NCBI GenBank assembly: GCA_026387775.1
Contig: JAPLLC010000010.1
Span: 1-32,607, forward strand
From: Candidatus Methylomirabilota bacterium
GTDB lineage: Bacteria; Methylomirabilota; Methylomirabilia; Methylomirabilales; 2-02-FULL-66-22
Length of the DNA: 32,607 nt
Reading direction: 5' to 3'
Shown here in pieces: positions 22,803 through 29,976 of the stretch. The stretch's first letter is position 1. Every line of letters begins with the position of its first letter. The notes under the pieces were generated by a model. That model made no database searches, had not been told where the DNA came from, and saw only the letters and a list, made by a program, of their open reading frames with translations. Both the position numbers and the translations under genes were made by a program.

Positions 22803-23924
22803 TTAACGCGCCAGCAGCGCCAATATTGCCCCGCCGGCCATCACGGAAGCGATCTGGCCCGCCGTGTTCGATCCCATGGCGTGCATGAGGAGGAAGTTGT
22901 TTGGGTTGGCCTCCAGCCCGACGCGGTTCACGACCCGGGCCGACATGGGGAACGCGGAGATCCCGGCGGCGCCGATCAGCGGATTCACCTTGCCGCGGGT
23001 GACGATGCAGAGCAGCTTGCCGAACCCCAGGCCCGCCACGGTGTCCAGGGCAAAAGCGACGAGACCCATGCCGAGGATGAACAGGGTCTGGGCGGTCAGG
23101 AACTTGCCGGCTGACATGGTGGAGCCGATGGTGAGCCCCAGGAAGATGGTTACCAGATTGACCAGTTCGTTCTGGGCGGCGCTGGAGAGTCGCTCGACGA
23201 CCCCGGCCTCGCGCAAGAGGTTTCCGAACATCAGCATTCCGATCAGGGGAGTCGACATTGGGGCGATCAATCCGCAGACCAGCGTGGTCACGATAGGGAA
23301 GAGGACGCGCGTGGTCTTCGAGACCGGCTTCTCGGTGTAGGGCATGACGATGGCCCGCTCGGCGGGGGTGGTGAGCGCCCGCATGATGGGCGGTTGAATG
23401 ATGGGCACCAGCGACATGTACGAGTATGCTGCGACCGCAATGGGGGCCAGCAGGTCGGGGGCAAGGATGGAAGCCACGTAGATGGACGTCGGGCCGTCGG
23501 CCGAGCCGATGATGCCGATGGAGGCGGCCTGGTTGATGTCGAAGCCGAGAAGGGTCGCCATCAGCAGTGTACCGAAAATACCGAACTGGGCGGCTGCACC
23601 GAGCAGCACGGTCCTCGGCCGCTCCAGGAGCGGGCCGAAGTCGGTCATGGCGCCGATGCCAATGAAGATCAACAAGGGGAACAGCTCGTTCTTGATGCCC
23701 ATATCGTAGAGGATGGTGAACAACCCTCCCGCGTCGGTCATCCCGGTGACGGGGATGTTCGCCATGATGCAGCCGATCCCGATCGGGAGCAGCAGCACCG
23801 GCTCGTACTCCTTGACGATGGCCAGGAAGATCAGGATCCCACCGACCGCGATCATGATCAGGTGACCCCACCCGAAGTTGACGAAGCCCTCCACCAGTTT
23901 GGCGGTGACCTTCGGATCAATCAT
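22803..23924 (-). CDS. oadB: Sodium ion-translocating decarboxylase, beta subunit
   Basis: Membrane decarboxylase subunit of the OadB/MmdB/GcdB family, 373 residues, the standard length. It decarboxylates the carboxybiotin carrier and pumps Na+ outward. Hallmarks are the re-entrant loop GFDINQAASIGIIGSADGPTSI with the essential Asp of SADGP, MSTPLIGMLMFGNLLREAGV, the conserved TIGSTMSAGKFL and MHAMGSNTAGQIASV near the C-terminus. Around ten hydrophobic segments are visible. It is the third gene of an alpha > gamma/biotin carrier > beta operon (74-base gap to the carrier gene, containing a strong hairpin). The substrate (oxaloacetate rather than a malonyl-type CoA ester) is inferred from the alpha subunit type. 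Confidence 0.95.
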   Translation of the reverse strand: MIDPKVTAKLVEGFVNFGWGHLIMIAVGGILIFLAIVKEYEPVLLLPIGIGCIMANIPVTGMTDAGGLFTILYDMGIKNELFPLLIFIGIGAMTDFGPLLERPRTVLLGAAAQFGIFGTLLMATLLGFDINQAASIGIIGSADGPTSIYVASILAPDLLAPIAVAAYSYMSLVPIIQPPIMRALTTPAERAIVMPYTEKPVSKTTRVLFPIVTTLVCGLIAPMSTPLIGMLMFGNLLREAGVVERLSSAAQNELVNLVTIFLGLTIGSTMSAGKFLTAQTLFILGMGLVAFALDTVAGLGFGKLLCIVTRGKVNPLIGAAGISAFPMSARVVNRVGLEANPNNFLLMHAMGSNTAGQIASVMAGGAILALLAR

Positions 23925-23959
23925 GCCAGTTCACCTATCGGCCGAAGGGTTAGCGACGC

Positions 23960-23987
23960 GGCCGGCCGCCTTGGGACGCGGCCGGCC
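23960..23987 (-). promoter_or_regulatory. Strong intercistronic hairpin between carrier and beta-subunit genes
   Basis: GGCCGGCCGC (23960-23969) and GCGGCCGGCC (23978-23987) pair perfectly over 10 GC bases with an 8-base loop. The region also reads as a direct repeat, GACGCGGCCGGCC at 23955 and 23975. There is no U-tract. Probably a message-processing or stability element. Confidence 0.6.
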
Positions 23988-23998
23988 TGGATCCCGGT

Positions 23999-25318
23999 TC
24001 AATCGAGCACGAGGAGCGGCGCGCCGAAGGCCACGCTCTGGCTCGGTGCGACGAGGACCTCAGCGACGATCCCGTCGCGTTGCGCCCGGATGCTGTTTCC
24101 CATCTTCATGGCCTCGATCACGCACAGCTCGTCTCCCTTCCTCACGCGATCCCCCGCCTTCACCGCGACCGAGAGAATCTTGCCGGGGAGCGGGGCGGTG
24201 ACGCGCTCGCCCGCGCCGGGGCGACTGGGCGGCGCCGGGGCGGCCGCCGGCGTCGGACCGGACACAGGGACGGCCTGGCGCGCCACCTCCAGCTTTTCCA
24301 CGCGACCGTCGATCAGTACCGTGGCCGAGGTCCCGGCGATCTCCTTGACCTCGACCGTGTGCGGCTGGCCGTTCACCAGGATCCTGGTTCGCTCAGTCCT
24401 ATCCTGCTTCGCCTGGTACCTGGAGCCGTCGAGAAGGACAGCCGTGGCGCCGTCACCCGAGCCCTTCAGTTCGACGGTATGCTGCTTCCCCCCGTGAGTC
24501 AGCGAGAACAGGGCGGGGGCCGCCGGCGCCCGTCGCACGATCTCGACCTTTTGCGAGACCCCGTCGATGACGACCGTGGCCGAGGTCTCGGCCCTCTCCT
24601 TGACCTCGACCGTGTGCGACTGACCGTTCACGACGATCCGCTTGCCGTCCGTCTGGTCGCGCTGAACCTGATAGCGGGAGCCGTCCAGGTGGACGGCCGC
24701 CGCTCCGGCTGTTCCCGCCGTGACCTCGACCGTGTGCGAGGCGCCCGCAACGGTCAGTGTGAGGGCGAACGGCTCGACGCTGGGAGTCATAGACACAGCA
24801 GGCGGTGCTGCGGGCGCCGCCGCCGACCGGGCCGCCGCCGCGGCGACCGTGGAGGCCAGAAGGACCAGCGGGGCGCCGAAGGCCACGCTGTCGCCGGAGG
24901 CGACGCATACCTCCGCGACGACGCCGTCGCGGGGTGCCTTCACGCTGTTTCCCATCTTCATGGCCTCGATCACGCACAGTTCGTCCCCCTTCCGCACGCG
25001 ATCCCCCGTCTTCACCGCGACCGAGAGGATCTTGCCGGGGAGCGGGGCGGTAACCGCCTCTGCGGCCTGTGCCGCGGCGGGTGCCGCCGACCCCGACGCC
25101 TCAGCACCAGCCGGTGGGTGTGCCGGGGCCGCCTGAGCGGGCACGGGTGCCGCTGTCCCCACCGTCAGGCCCTGGGCCTCCAAGAGGTCCTTGCCGGTCG
25201 CCACGGCGAAGATCTTGCCGAGGATCATGATGGCAACCATGAGCACGAGCAAGGCCAGAAAGACGATGCCTAATCCATAGATCGTGACGTTCAGCGCCAG
25301 CATGAAGTCCACGCCCAT
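23999..25318 (-). CDS. OadG-like gamma subunit fused to two biotin carrier domains
   Basis: A 439-residue fusion. Residues 1-45 resemble the OadG/MmdD gamma subunit: short periplasmic start, one helix (about 14-38) and GKIFAVATGKD. After an Ala/Pro linker comes biotinyl domain 1 (about 88-155, VIEAMKMGN, biotin Lys121), a second linker, two 85-residue repeats (189-273, 274-358) and biotinyl domain 2 (372-439, Lys405). Both biotin sites keep EAMKM. The repeats consist of four about 40-residue units, each starting HTVEV or HTVEL and containing a (L/I)DG turn. The family normally has a short gamma subunit and one biotin domain on alpha or a separate carrier. ATG 25318 has GGAGG just upstream; the 21-residue ORF-track extension is rejected. 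The protein anchors and carries the carboxyl group between alpha and beta. Confidence 0.92.
   Translation of the reverse strand: MGVDFMLALNVTIYGLGIVFLALLVLMVAIMILGKIFAVATGKDLLEAQGLTVGTAAPVPAQAAPAHPPAGAEASGSAAPAAAQAAEAVTAPLPGKILSVAVKTGDRVRKGDELCVIEAMKMGNSVKAPRDGVVAEVCVASGDSVAFGAPLVLLASTVAAAAARSAAAPAAPPAVSMTPSVEPFALTLTVAGASHTVEVTAGTAGAAAVHLDGSRYQVQRDQTDGKRIVVNGQSHTVEVKERAETSATVVIDGVSQKVEIVRRAPAAPALFSLTHGGKQHTVELKGSGDGATAVLLDGSRYQAKQDRTERTRILVNGQPHTVEVKEIAGTSATVLIDGRVEKLEVARQAVPVSGPTPAAAPAPPSRPGAGERVTAPLPGKILSVAVKAGDRVRKGDELCVIEAMKMGNSIRAQRDGIVAEVLVAPSQSVAFGAPLLVLD
24021..24200 (-). repeat. Direct repeat copy B: second biotinyl domain coding sequence
   Basis: Closely matches 24873-25052 at an offset of exactly 852 bases (284 codons), with long identical stretches around the EAMKMGN codons and the GDRVRKGDELC segment. 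Evidence of a relatively recent in-frame domain duplication, or of gene conversion keeping the copies alike. Confidence 0.85.
24245..24499 (-). repeat. Central repeat unit 2 (85 codons)
   Basis: Encodes residues 274-358 of the carrier fusion, with HTVELKG, LLDGSRYQ, VNGQPHTVEVKE and VLIDG. It aligns with unit 1 at a 255-base offset. Confidence 0.75.
24500..24754 (-). repeat. Central repeat unit 1 (85 codons)
   Basis: Encodes residues 189-273, with HTVEVTAG, HLDGSRYQ, VNGQSHTVEVKE and VVIDG. Each 85-residue unit is itself a tandem pair, giving HTVE(V/L) at 195, 235, 280 and 320. Confidence 0.75.
24873..25052 (-). repeat. Direct repeat copy A: first biotinyl domain coding sequence
   Basis: Partner of 24021-24200. 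Differences are mostly silent or conservative (for example KTGDRV versus KAGDRV), while both keep the biotin lysine. Confidence 0.85.
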
Positions 25319-25364
25319 ATCCCTCCATGACGCGCAACCCGATTGCGACTGGGAACCTTCCCTG

Positions 25365-25394
25365 CCGCGGACCCACGCCACAGGCTGTCCGCGG
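25365..25394 (-). promoter_or_regulatory. Intercistronic hairpin between alpha and gamma/carrier genes
   Basis: CCGCGGAC (25365-25372) and GTCCGCGG (25387-25394) are perfect 8-base complements with a 14-base loop in the 105-base gap. No U-tract follows. Confidence 0.5.
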
Positions 25395-25423
25395 TCCGAC
25401 TCACGATCGTAGTCCGGGTCCCG

Positions 25424-26812
25424 CTACTTCGCCCCGATGGCCACCGCGATGGCCGCCAGTTGGTCCCCGCTCAACTCGACGGCCTTCTTCCCGCGGTTGG
25501 CCAGAAACTCCTTGGCCACCGGCGGGAAGAGCACATACGACAGGACATCCTCTTCGCTCTTCGCGAGCGCGGTTTGCGGCACGGTCAGGGCGGCCTTTCG
25601 CTCCTGGAGCGCGATGCGGACCTGTGTGAACATGCCGACCTTCAGCGCGCGGTCACCGTTCGCGACGCGGATGCGGCTGGTGACGGCGTTGGTGGCCTTC
25701 ACCTCTTTCGGCACCATCTTGTACCGCTCGCCCAGCAGGACGTTGAGCACGGCCTGGCTGCCACAGATCTGGCTGGATGGGGTGACCAGCGGCGGATAGC
25801 CCAGATCCGCCCGCACCCGTGGGATCTCCTTCAGCACCTCTGGGAGTTTGTCCTCCTGGCCCTGTTCGCGGAGCTGATTGACCAGGTTGGAGATCATCCC
25901 GCCCGGGACCTGGAACTGCAGGACGTTGGTATCCACCCCGTAGGTCTTCATTTCGAGATGGCTGTAGTTCTTTCGCACCTTGGCGAAGTGTTTCCCGATG
26001 TCGGACAGCTTGGCCAGATCCAGGCCCGTGGCCCGATCGGTGCCCGCCAACGCCGCCACGAGAGTCTCCGTGGGGGGCTGAGACGAGCCCAGGGACATGC
26101 TGGAGATGGCGCAATCCACCATGTCCACCCCCGCCTCGGCCGCCTTGAAGTAGGCCATGGACGCCATGCCGCTGGTGTAGTGAGAGTGGAGAGAGATGGG
26201 GACCTCGGTCACCGCCTTCAGCCGGGTGACCAGATCGAAGGCGTCGCCGGGGGAGATCAGCCCCCCCATGTCTTTGATGCACAGCGAGTCGGCGCCGATC
26301 TGGAGCAGTTGCTTGAACGTCTTGACGAAGCCCTCGTTGTTGTGCACCGGGCTCAGCGTATAGCAGACGGAGGCCTGGACGTGGCCACCGTACTTGCGCA
26401 CCATGCGCATGGCGGTTTCCATGTTGCGGATGTCGTTCATGGCGTCGAAGATCCGGAACACCTGCATCCCGTTCTCGACGGCCTTGGCTACGAACCGCTC
26501 CACCACGTCGTCCGCGTAGTGGCGGTAGCCGACGACGACCTGTCCTCGCAGGAGCATCTGCAGGCGCGTCTTGGGCATGCGCTTCCGCATGATCCGCAGC
26601 CGCTCCCAGGGGTCCTCGTTCAGGAAGCGCAGGCAGGAGTCGAAGGTGGCACCGCCCCAGACCTCCAGGGACCAGTAGCCGACGTCGTCCAGCATCTCCA
26701 TCGCCGGGATCATGTCCTCGGTCCGCATCCGTGTGGCCAGGAGCGATTGGTGGCTGTCGCGCAGGACGGTTTCGCAGATGCCAAGCGGTTTCTTCGTCTG
26801 AGCCTGGATCAC
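25424..26812 (-). CDS. oadA: Oxaloacetate decarboxylase alpha/pyruvate carboxylase subunit B-type carboxyltransferase, no biotin domain
   Basis: Carboxyltransferase of the OadA/PycB type, 462 residues, transferring CO2 from oxaloacetate to carrier biotin. HMGL-like TIM barrel about 10-270: ETVLRDSHQS (metal Asp19), GGATFDSCLRFL, FRIFDAMND, SLCIKDMGG (Lys180, the carboxylated-Lys position) and SLHSHYTSG (His209, His211). The PYC_OADA domain follows with PGGMISNLVNQL, YPPLVTPSSQI and GERYKMVPKEV. Residues 373-418 do not match the family (see separate entry), then SEEDVLSYVLFP resumes. The chain ends without a biotinyl domain; that domain is on the next gene. GTG 26812 has GGAGGTG 7 bases upstream and starts VIQAQTKKPLGICETVLRD. 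The ORF-track extension to 27307 has no family support. Confidence 0.93.
   Translation of the reverse strand: MIQAQTKKPLGICETVLRDSHQSLLATRMRTEDMIPAMEMLDDVGYWSLEVWGGATFDSCLRFLNEDPWERLRIMRKRMPKTRLQMLLRGQVVVGYRHYADDVVERFVAKAVENGMQVFRIFDAMNDIRNMETAMRMVRKYGGHVQASVCYTLSPVHNNEGFVKTFKQLLQIGADSLCIKDMGGLISPGDAFDLVTRLKAVTEVPISLHSHYTSGMASMAYFKAAEAGVDMVDCAISSMSLGSSQPPTETLVAALAGTDRATGLDLAKLSDIGKHFAKVRKNYSHLEMKTYGVDTNVLQFQVPGGMISNLVNQLREQGQEDKLPEVLKEIPRVRADLGYPPLVTPSSQICGSQAVLNVLLGERYKMVPKEVKATNAVTSRIRVANGDRALKVGMFTQVRIALQERKAALTVPQTALAKSEEDVLSYVLFPPVAKEFLANRGKKAVELSGDQLAAIAVAIGAK
25559..25696 (-). other. HlyD/RND membrane-fusion-protein-like segment within the oadA-like gene
   Basis: Residues 373-418 include RIRVANGDRALKVGMFTQV and AALTVPQTAL. 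These follow the beta-barrel end of periplasmic adaptor proteins (pattern R.R...PNPDG.L.PGMFV.V...LLVP..AL). In PycB/OadA this place normally holds a DYVRGLYGRPP-type segment through a DLLEPE stretch. Flanking family motifs VPKEVK and SEEDVLSY are intact, so the replacement is in frame. Confidence 0.6.
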
Positions 26813-26965
26813 GGTCCCACCTCCATGTTTGCGACGGTGCTGTGAGCCCTCGCCTAGAACGCCCGGGTGCCATCCGCGCGCATGGCGAGTAAAGTCGGGT
26901 GGATGCGTCGAAGGGGGGAAGCAGGCTGGAAAGCCGGATGGAGCCGCTTCGCCCGAAACCTTCGG

Positions 26966-26987
26966 CTCGACGCTCGTGAGCGTCGAG
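26966..26987. repeat. Perfect 22-bp palindrome
   Basis: CTCGACGCTC-GT-GAGCGTCGAG, 10-base arms with a 2-base centre, in the gene-free region. Could be a protein-binding dyad, a small hairpin or a remnant of a mobile element. Confidence 0.7.
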
Positions 26988-27226
26988 AATGAAGATCCCC
27001 ACCTCAGTACCGGGTCAGCGAAAGCCAGCTTACCAGGAGCAAGATCGTCCAGGTCGGTTTCAGCGTGTCGCCACCGCCCGCAGCACGAGTATGCTGGCCG
27101 ACCTCTGTCAACATGGCCCGGAGCCATGGTGGATGTCAAGTGGAAATCGTGCGCAGAGTCAGCCGAGGGCACATTTGGGGACCCCTGTTGAATGACGCAA
27201 GCTTGGGACACAAGCCTGGGACTGAC

Positions 27227-27255
27227 TTGACAGGTAACACGAATCGTAATATGGT
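27227..27255 (+). promoter_or_regulatory. Promoter candidate 1 for the second peptide importer
   Basis: TTGACA (27227-27232, perfect) and TATGGT (27250-27255, 4/6) are 17 bases apart, about 200 bases before the binding-protein start. Confidence 0.5.
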
Positions 27256-27390
27256 GCCATTCCAGATGCTCCGAGGAATGACCACCCATTCTTCCGCGAA
27301 GGCTCACCGCGGATTCGAGGTAATCAGACTCCAGCAGCCGTAGCGATCACCGGAGTTCGCTCGCGACGAATGGCGAGTGCGGCCTGGCGT

Positions 27391-27418
27391 TTGTTGGTTC
27401 ATGGGTAGCACGTATATT
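27391..27418 (+). promoter_or_regulatory. Promoter candidate 2 for the second peptide importer
   Basis: TTGTTG (27391-27396) and TATATT (27413-27418, 5/6) are 16 bases apart and 35 bases before ATG 27453. Closer to the gene than candidate 1 but with a weaker -35. Confidence 0.4.
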
Positions 27419-27452
27419 TATCAGGTGGCACGTAGAAAGGAAAGGGATCGAG

Positions 27453-29018
27453 ATGCGCAGGCGGATTGTGAGAGCGTTTTTCGCAACGTGTGGTGTGCTG
27501 GTGGGGCTCTTCAGCATCTCGACGGGTTCAGGCTGGGCCGCGTCGAGCGTGGAGCCGGCAAGCCAGATCGTGCTGGGATCGCTCGAAGAGCCGGGGAGTC
27601 TCTCGGCCCTGGTAGACCTGCCGCATCATTTCCCGGAGCATGCGCCCCAGACGCTCCTCTACGACAGCCTGACCCAGTTCATGCCGGACGGCACGGTCAG
27701 GCCGAAGCTGGCCCAGAAGTGGACGGTGAGCCCGAACAATCTGGTCTACACGTTCACCCTGGCGCCGAACGCGAAATTTCACGATGGGGCGCCCGTCACG
27801 GCGGCGGACGTCAAGTTCACCTTCGATGCCGCGCGCGATCCCAAGACCCAGTCCTCGGACGAGGGACTGGAGGCCGTCGAGAAGGTTGAGGCGGTCAATC
27901 CTCGGACGGTCCGGGTCACACTCTCGCGCGTGACTCCCCAGTTTCTTGCCACGGGCGGTGCGCGCGGGATCGTCCCCAAGCACCTGCTGGAGGGGAAGGA
28001 TCTGAGCAAGGATGCTTTCAACCAGAAGCCGATCGGGTCGGGCCCGTACCAGCTGGTGAGCTTCGCGCCCGGCCAGTCGATCGTGCTGGAGGCCGTGCCG
28101 GACTTCTATCGGGGGGCTGCGAAGATTCGCCGCGTGATCTTCAAGGTCTTGCCAGACCAGAACGTGATCCTCACCCAGCTTCGCTCTGGCGAGATCCAGT
28201 ATGCGCTCCTGCAGCCGCGGGATCTCGCCGCGGTCCAGAATACGGCCGGTCTGCGGGTGGCTGAATCCCCCACGCCACGCTTCTACGACCTTACCATGAA
28301 TCTTCAGCGAGCCTACTGGCAGGACCACCGGGTCCGAGAGGCCGTTCTCGCGGCCATGGATCGGGAGGGGATTGTCCAGAAAGTGCTGCTCGGGCATGGG
28401 CAGGTGGTTCATGCAAATGCCACCCCCTCGTCCTGGGCCTACACGTCAGACGTCCCCAGGTACCCGCACGATCCTGTACGGGCGAAGCAGCTCCTCGACG
28501 ATGCGGGCTGGCGTCCAGGCAGCGACGGTATCCGGACAAAGGACGGCCAACGTCTCCGCTTCACGGTGATGCTCAAGAACTTCGATCGGACGCTGGAGCA
28601 GGTCTTCGTGATCGCCCAGCAGCAACTGCAGCCGGTCGGGGTGGACCTCCAGATCGAGCGGGTGGAGCCCGGGGTCTTCCCGCAGCGGATGCGCGCGGGA
28701 AATTTCGACGCGCTGAGCCGGGTCTGGAACCCGGTATATGATCCCGACCAATCGAATCTCCTGCGGACCGGGAACCGGTACGGGGGGTACAGCAATCCGC
28801 AAGTGGATGCCCTGCTGGATCGGACCCTCGCGACCCTGGATCGGGCGAAGCGGAAGCAGGCCTTCATGGCGCTGCAGCGCCTGCTGAGTCAGGACCTCGC
28901 CCGCCTCTACCTGTATACCGAGAACGAGCTCCACGTCGTGCCGGCCGGGCTGCGCGGCGTCCAATGGCATCCGGTGAACATCTTCTGGAACTTGAAGGAC
29001 TGGGAGCTGGGGCGCTGA
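27453..29018 (+). CDS. Peptide-type ABC transporter substrate-binding protein (family 5), second system
   Basis: DppA/OppA-family periplasmic binding protein, 521 residues. Signal peptide about 1-30 (MRRRIVRAFFATCG, ending near GWAAS). Family motifs: VRPKLAQKWTVS, FTLAPNAKFHDGAPVTAADVKF, KPIGSGPYQLVSF, VREAVLAAMDREGI and ARAKQLLDDAGW-like PVRAKQLLDDAGWRPG. It is distinct in sequence from the binding protein at 15992, so the two systems probably take up different ligands. ATG 27453 follows a GGAAAGG purine tract. Permease genes follow after 4 bases with no attenuator hairpin, unlike the first peptide-type system. Confidence 0.92.
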   Translation: MRRRIVRAFFATCGVLVGLFSISTGSGWAASSVEPASQIVLGSLEEPGSLSALVDLPHHFPEHAPQTLLYDSLTQFMPDGTVRPKLAQKWTVSPNNLVYTFTLAPNAKFHDGAPVTAADVKFTFDAARDPKTQSSDEGLEAVEKVEAVNPRTVRVTLSRVTPQFLATGGARGIVPKHLLEGKDLSKDAFNQKPIGSGPYQLVSFAPGQSIVLEAVPDFYRGAAKIRRVIFKVLPDQNVILTQLRSGEIQYALLQPRDLAAVQNTAGLRVAESPTPRFYDLTMNLQRAYWQDHRVREAVLAAMDREGIVQKVLLGHGQVVHANATPSSWAYTSDVPRYPHDPVRAKQLLDDAGWRPGSDGIRTKDGQRLRFTVMLKNFDRTLEQVFVIAQQQLQPVGVDLQIERVEPGVFPQRMRAGNFDALSRVWNPVYDPDQSNLLRTGNRYGGYSNPQVDALLDRTLATLDRAKRKQAFMALQRLLSQDLARLYLYTENELHVVPAGLRGVQWHPVNIFWNLKDWELGR

Positions 29019-29022
29019 CGCG

Positions 29023-29976
29023 ATGTGTGGGTTTGTGCTGCGCCGATTGGCGCAGGTCGGTCTGACGATCGCGCTGCTCGCGGGCGTGGTGTTCGTTGCG
29101 CTGCGGGTCGCCCCCGGCGGCCCCGCGTACGCACTCCTCGGGCCGGATCGCTACACTCCTGCGCTGGCGGCCCGGATCGACCAACAGCTCGGCCTCGACC
29201 GGCCGCTGCCCGAACAGTTCGTCCGCTGGGTGGGAGAGATGGCCCACGGCGAGCTGGGCTATTCTTACTTCCATCACCTCCCCGCGGTCGGGGTGGTTCT
29301 GGAGCGGCTGCCAGCGACCCTGCAGTTGGGCGGGCTTGCCTTCCTCCTATCGCTGGCGGTGGGAGTGCCCGTGGGGGTGTGGGCGGCGGCCCGCCGGGGG
29401 AGCGTGGCGGATCGCCTTCTGAGTAGCAGCGCCGTGGTCGTGCTCTCCACCCCAAGCTTCTGGCTGGGGATCGGCCTCATCCTGGTATGCAGCGCGCAGT
29501 TGCACCTCCTCCCCTCGGCAGGGCAAGCCCCCATCGGACGAGACGGCAATCTGTGGGAGCGCCTCCGATACCTCATCCTGCCGCTGCTCACTATGGCTGC
29601 CAGCCATACTGCCTCGCTCGCGCTCTATACGCGGACAGCCATGATCGAGGCCCTGACCGCGGATCATACACGCACTGCCAAGGCAATGGGGGCCAGTGGC
29701 GTCAGATTGGTCTGGCGACACGCGCTGGCGACCGCCGCGATCCCAATTGCCACGATTGCCGGCCTCAACCTGGCCCACTTTCTGGAAGGAAGCCTCGTTG
29801 TCGAGACGGTGTTCGCCTGGCCCGGGATCGGGCAACTGACCGTGGCCAGCGTGACGCGTCGGGACTATCCGGTGCTCCTGATCATCAGCCTGATAGCGGG
29901 GGTAGTGGTGGCTCTGGCGAACCTGCTGACCGACCTCGCCTATCGCTGGCTCGACCCGAGGATGGAAACGGAATGA
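29023..29976 (+). CDS. Peptide-type ABC transporter permease DppB-like, second system
   Basis: Inner-membrane permease, 317 residues: FVLRRLAQVGLTIALLAGVVF (TM1), APGGPAYALLGP and LGLDRPLPEQFVRWVG in the periplasmic loop, cytoplasmic loop DHTRTAKAMGASGVRLVWRHALATA, then VETVFAWPGIGQL and the terminal DPRMETE. It pairs with the overlapping next gene (ATGA). The start ATG is 4 bases after the binding-protein stop, so translation is probably coupled. Confidence 0.92.
   Translation: MCGFVLRRLAQVGLTIALLAGVVFVALRVAPGGPAYALLGPDRYTPALAARIDQQLGLDRPLPEQFVRWVGEMAHGELGYSYFHHLPAVGVVLERLPATLQLGGLAFLLSLAVGVPVGVWAAARRGSVADRLLSSSAVVVLSTPSFWLGIGLILVCSAQLHLLPSAGQAPIGRDGNLWERLRYLILPLLTMAASHTASLALYTRTAMIEALTADHTRTAKAMGASGVRLVWRHALATAAIPIATIAGLNLAHFLEGSLVVETVFAWPGIGQLTVASVTRRDYPVLLIISLIAGVVVALANLLTDLAYRWLDPRMETE

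Larger units (their letters stand above)
26813..27452. other. 640-bp gene-free region between the decarboxylase operon and the second peptide importer
   Basis: Frames here give only compositionally odd translations; no homologous motif is recognised. It contains a perfect 10+2+10 palindrome and two promoter-like sites reading right. Long stretches (about 26880-27200) look like eroded coding or insertion-element DNA, but I cannot name a transposase. Confidence 0.5.

Noticed and set aside
22324-23871. 515-residue minus-strand ORF
   Set aside because: Wrong-frame shadow of oadB, whose own frame has the GSADGP hallmark.
24080-25273. 397-residue plus-strand ORF with apparent repeats
   Set aside because: The repeats are the antisense image of the biotin-carrier repeats; no independent support.
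25343-26845. 500-residue plus-strand ORF
   Set aside because: Antisense shadow of the oadA-like gene.
26829-27191. 120-residue plus-strand ORF in the gene-free region
   Set aside because: Considered as a real small gene or transposase remnant, but no motif, no good ribosome site and odd composition; left as unexplained sequence.
27424-27438. TGGCACG resembling a sigma-54 -24 element before the second importer
   Set aside because: The required GC at the -12 position is absent at the correct spacing.
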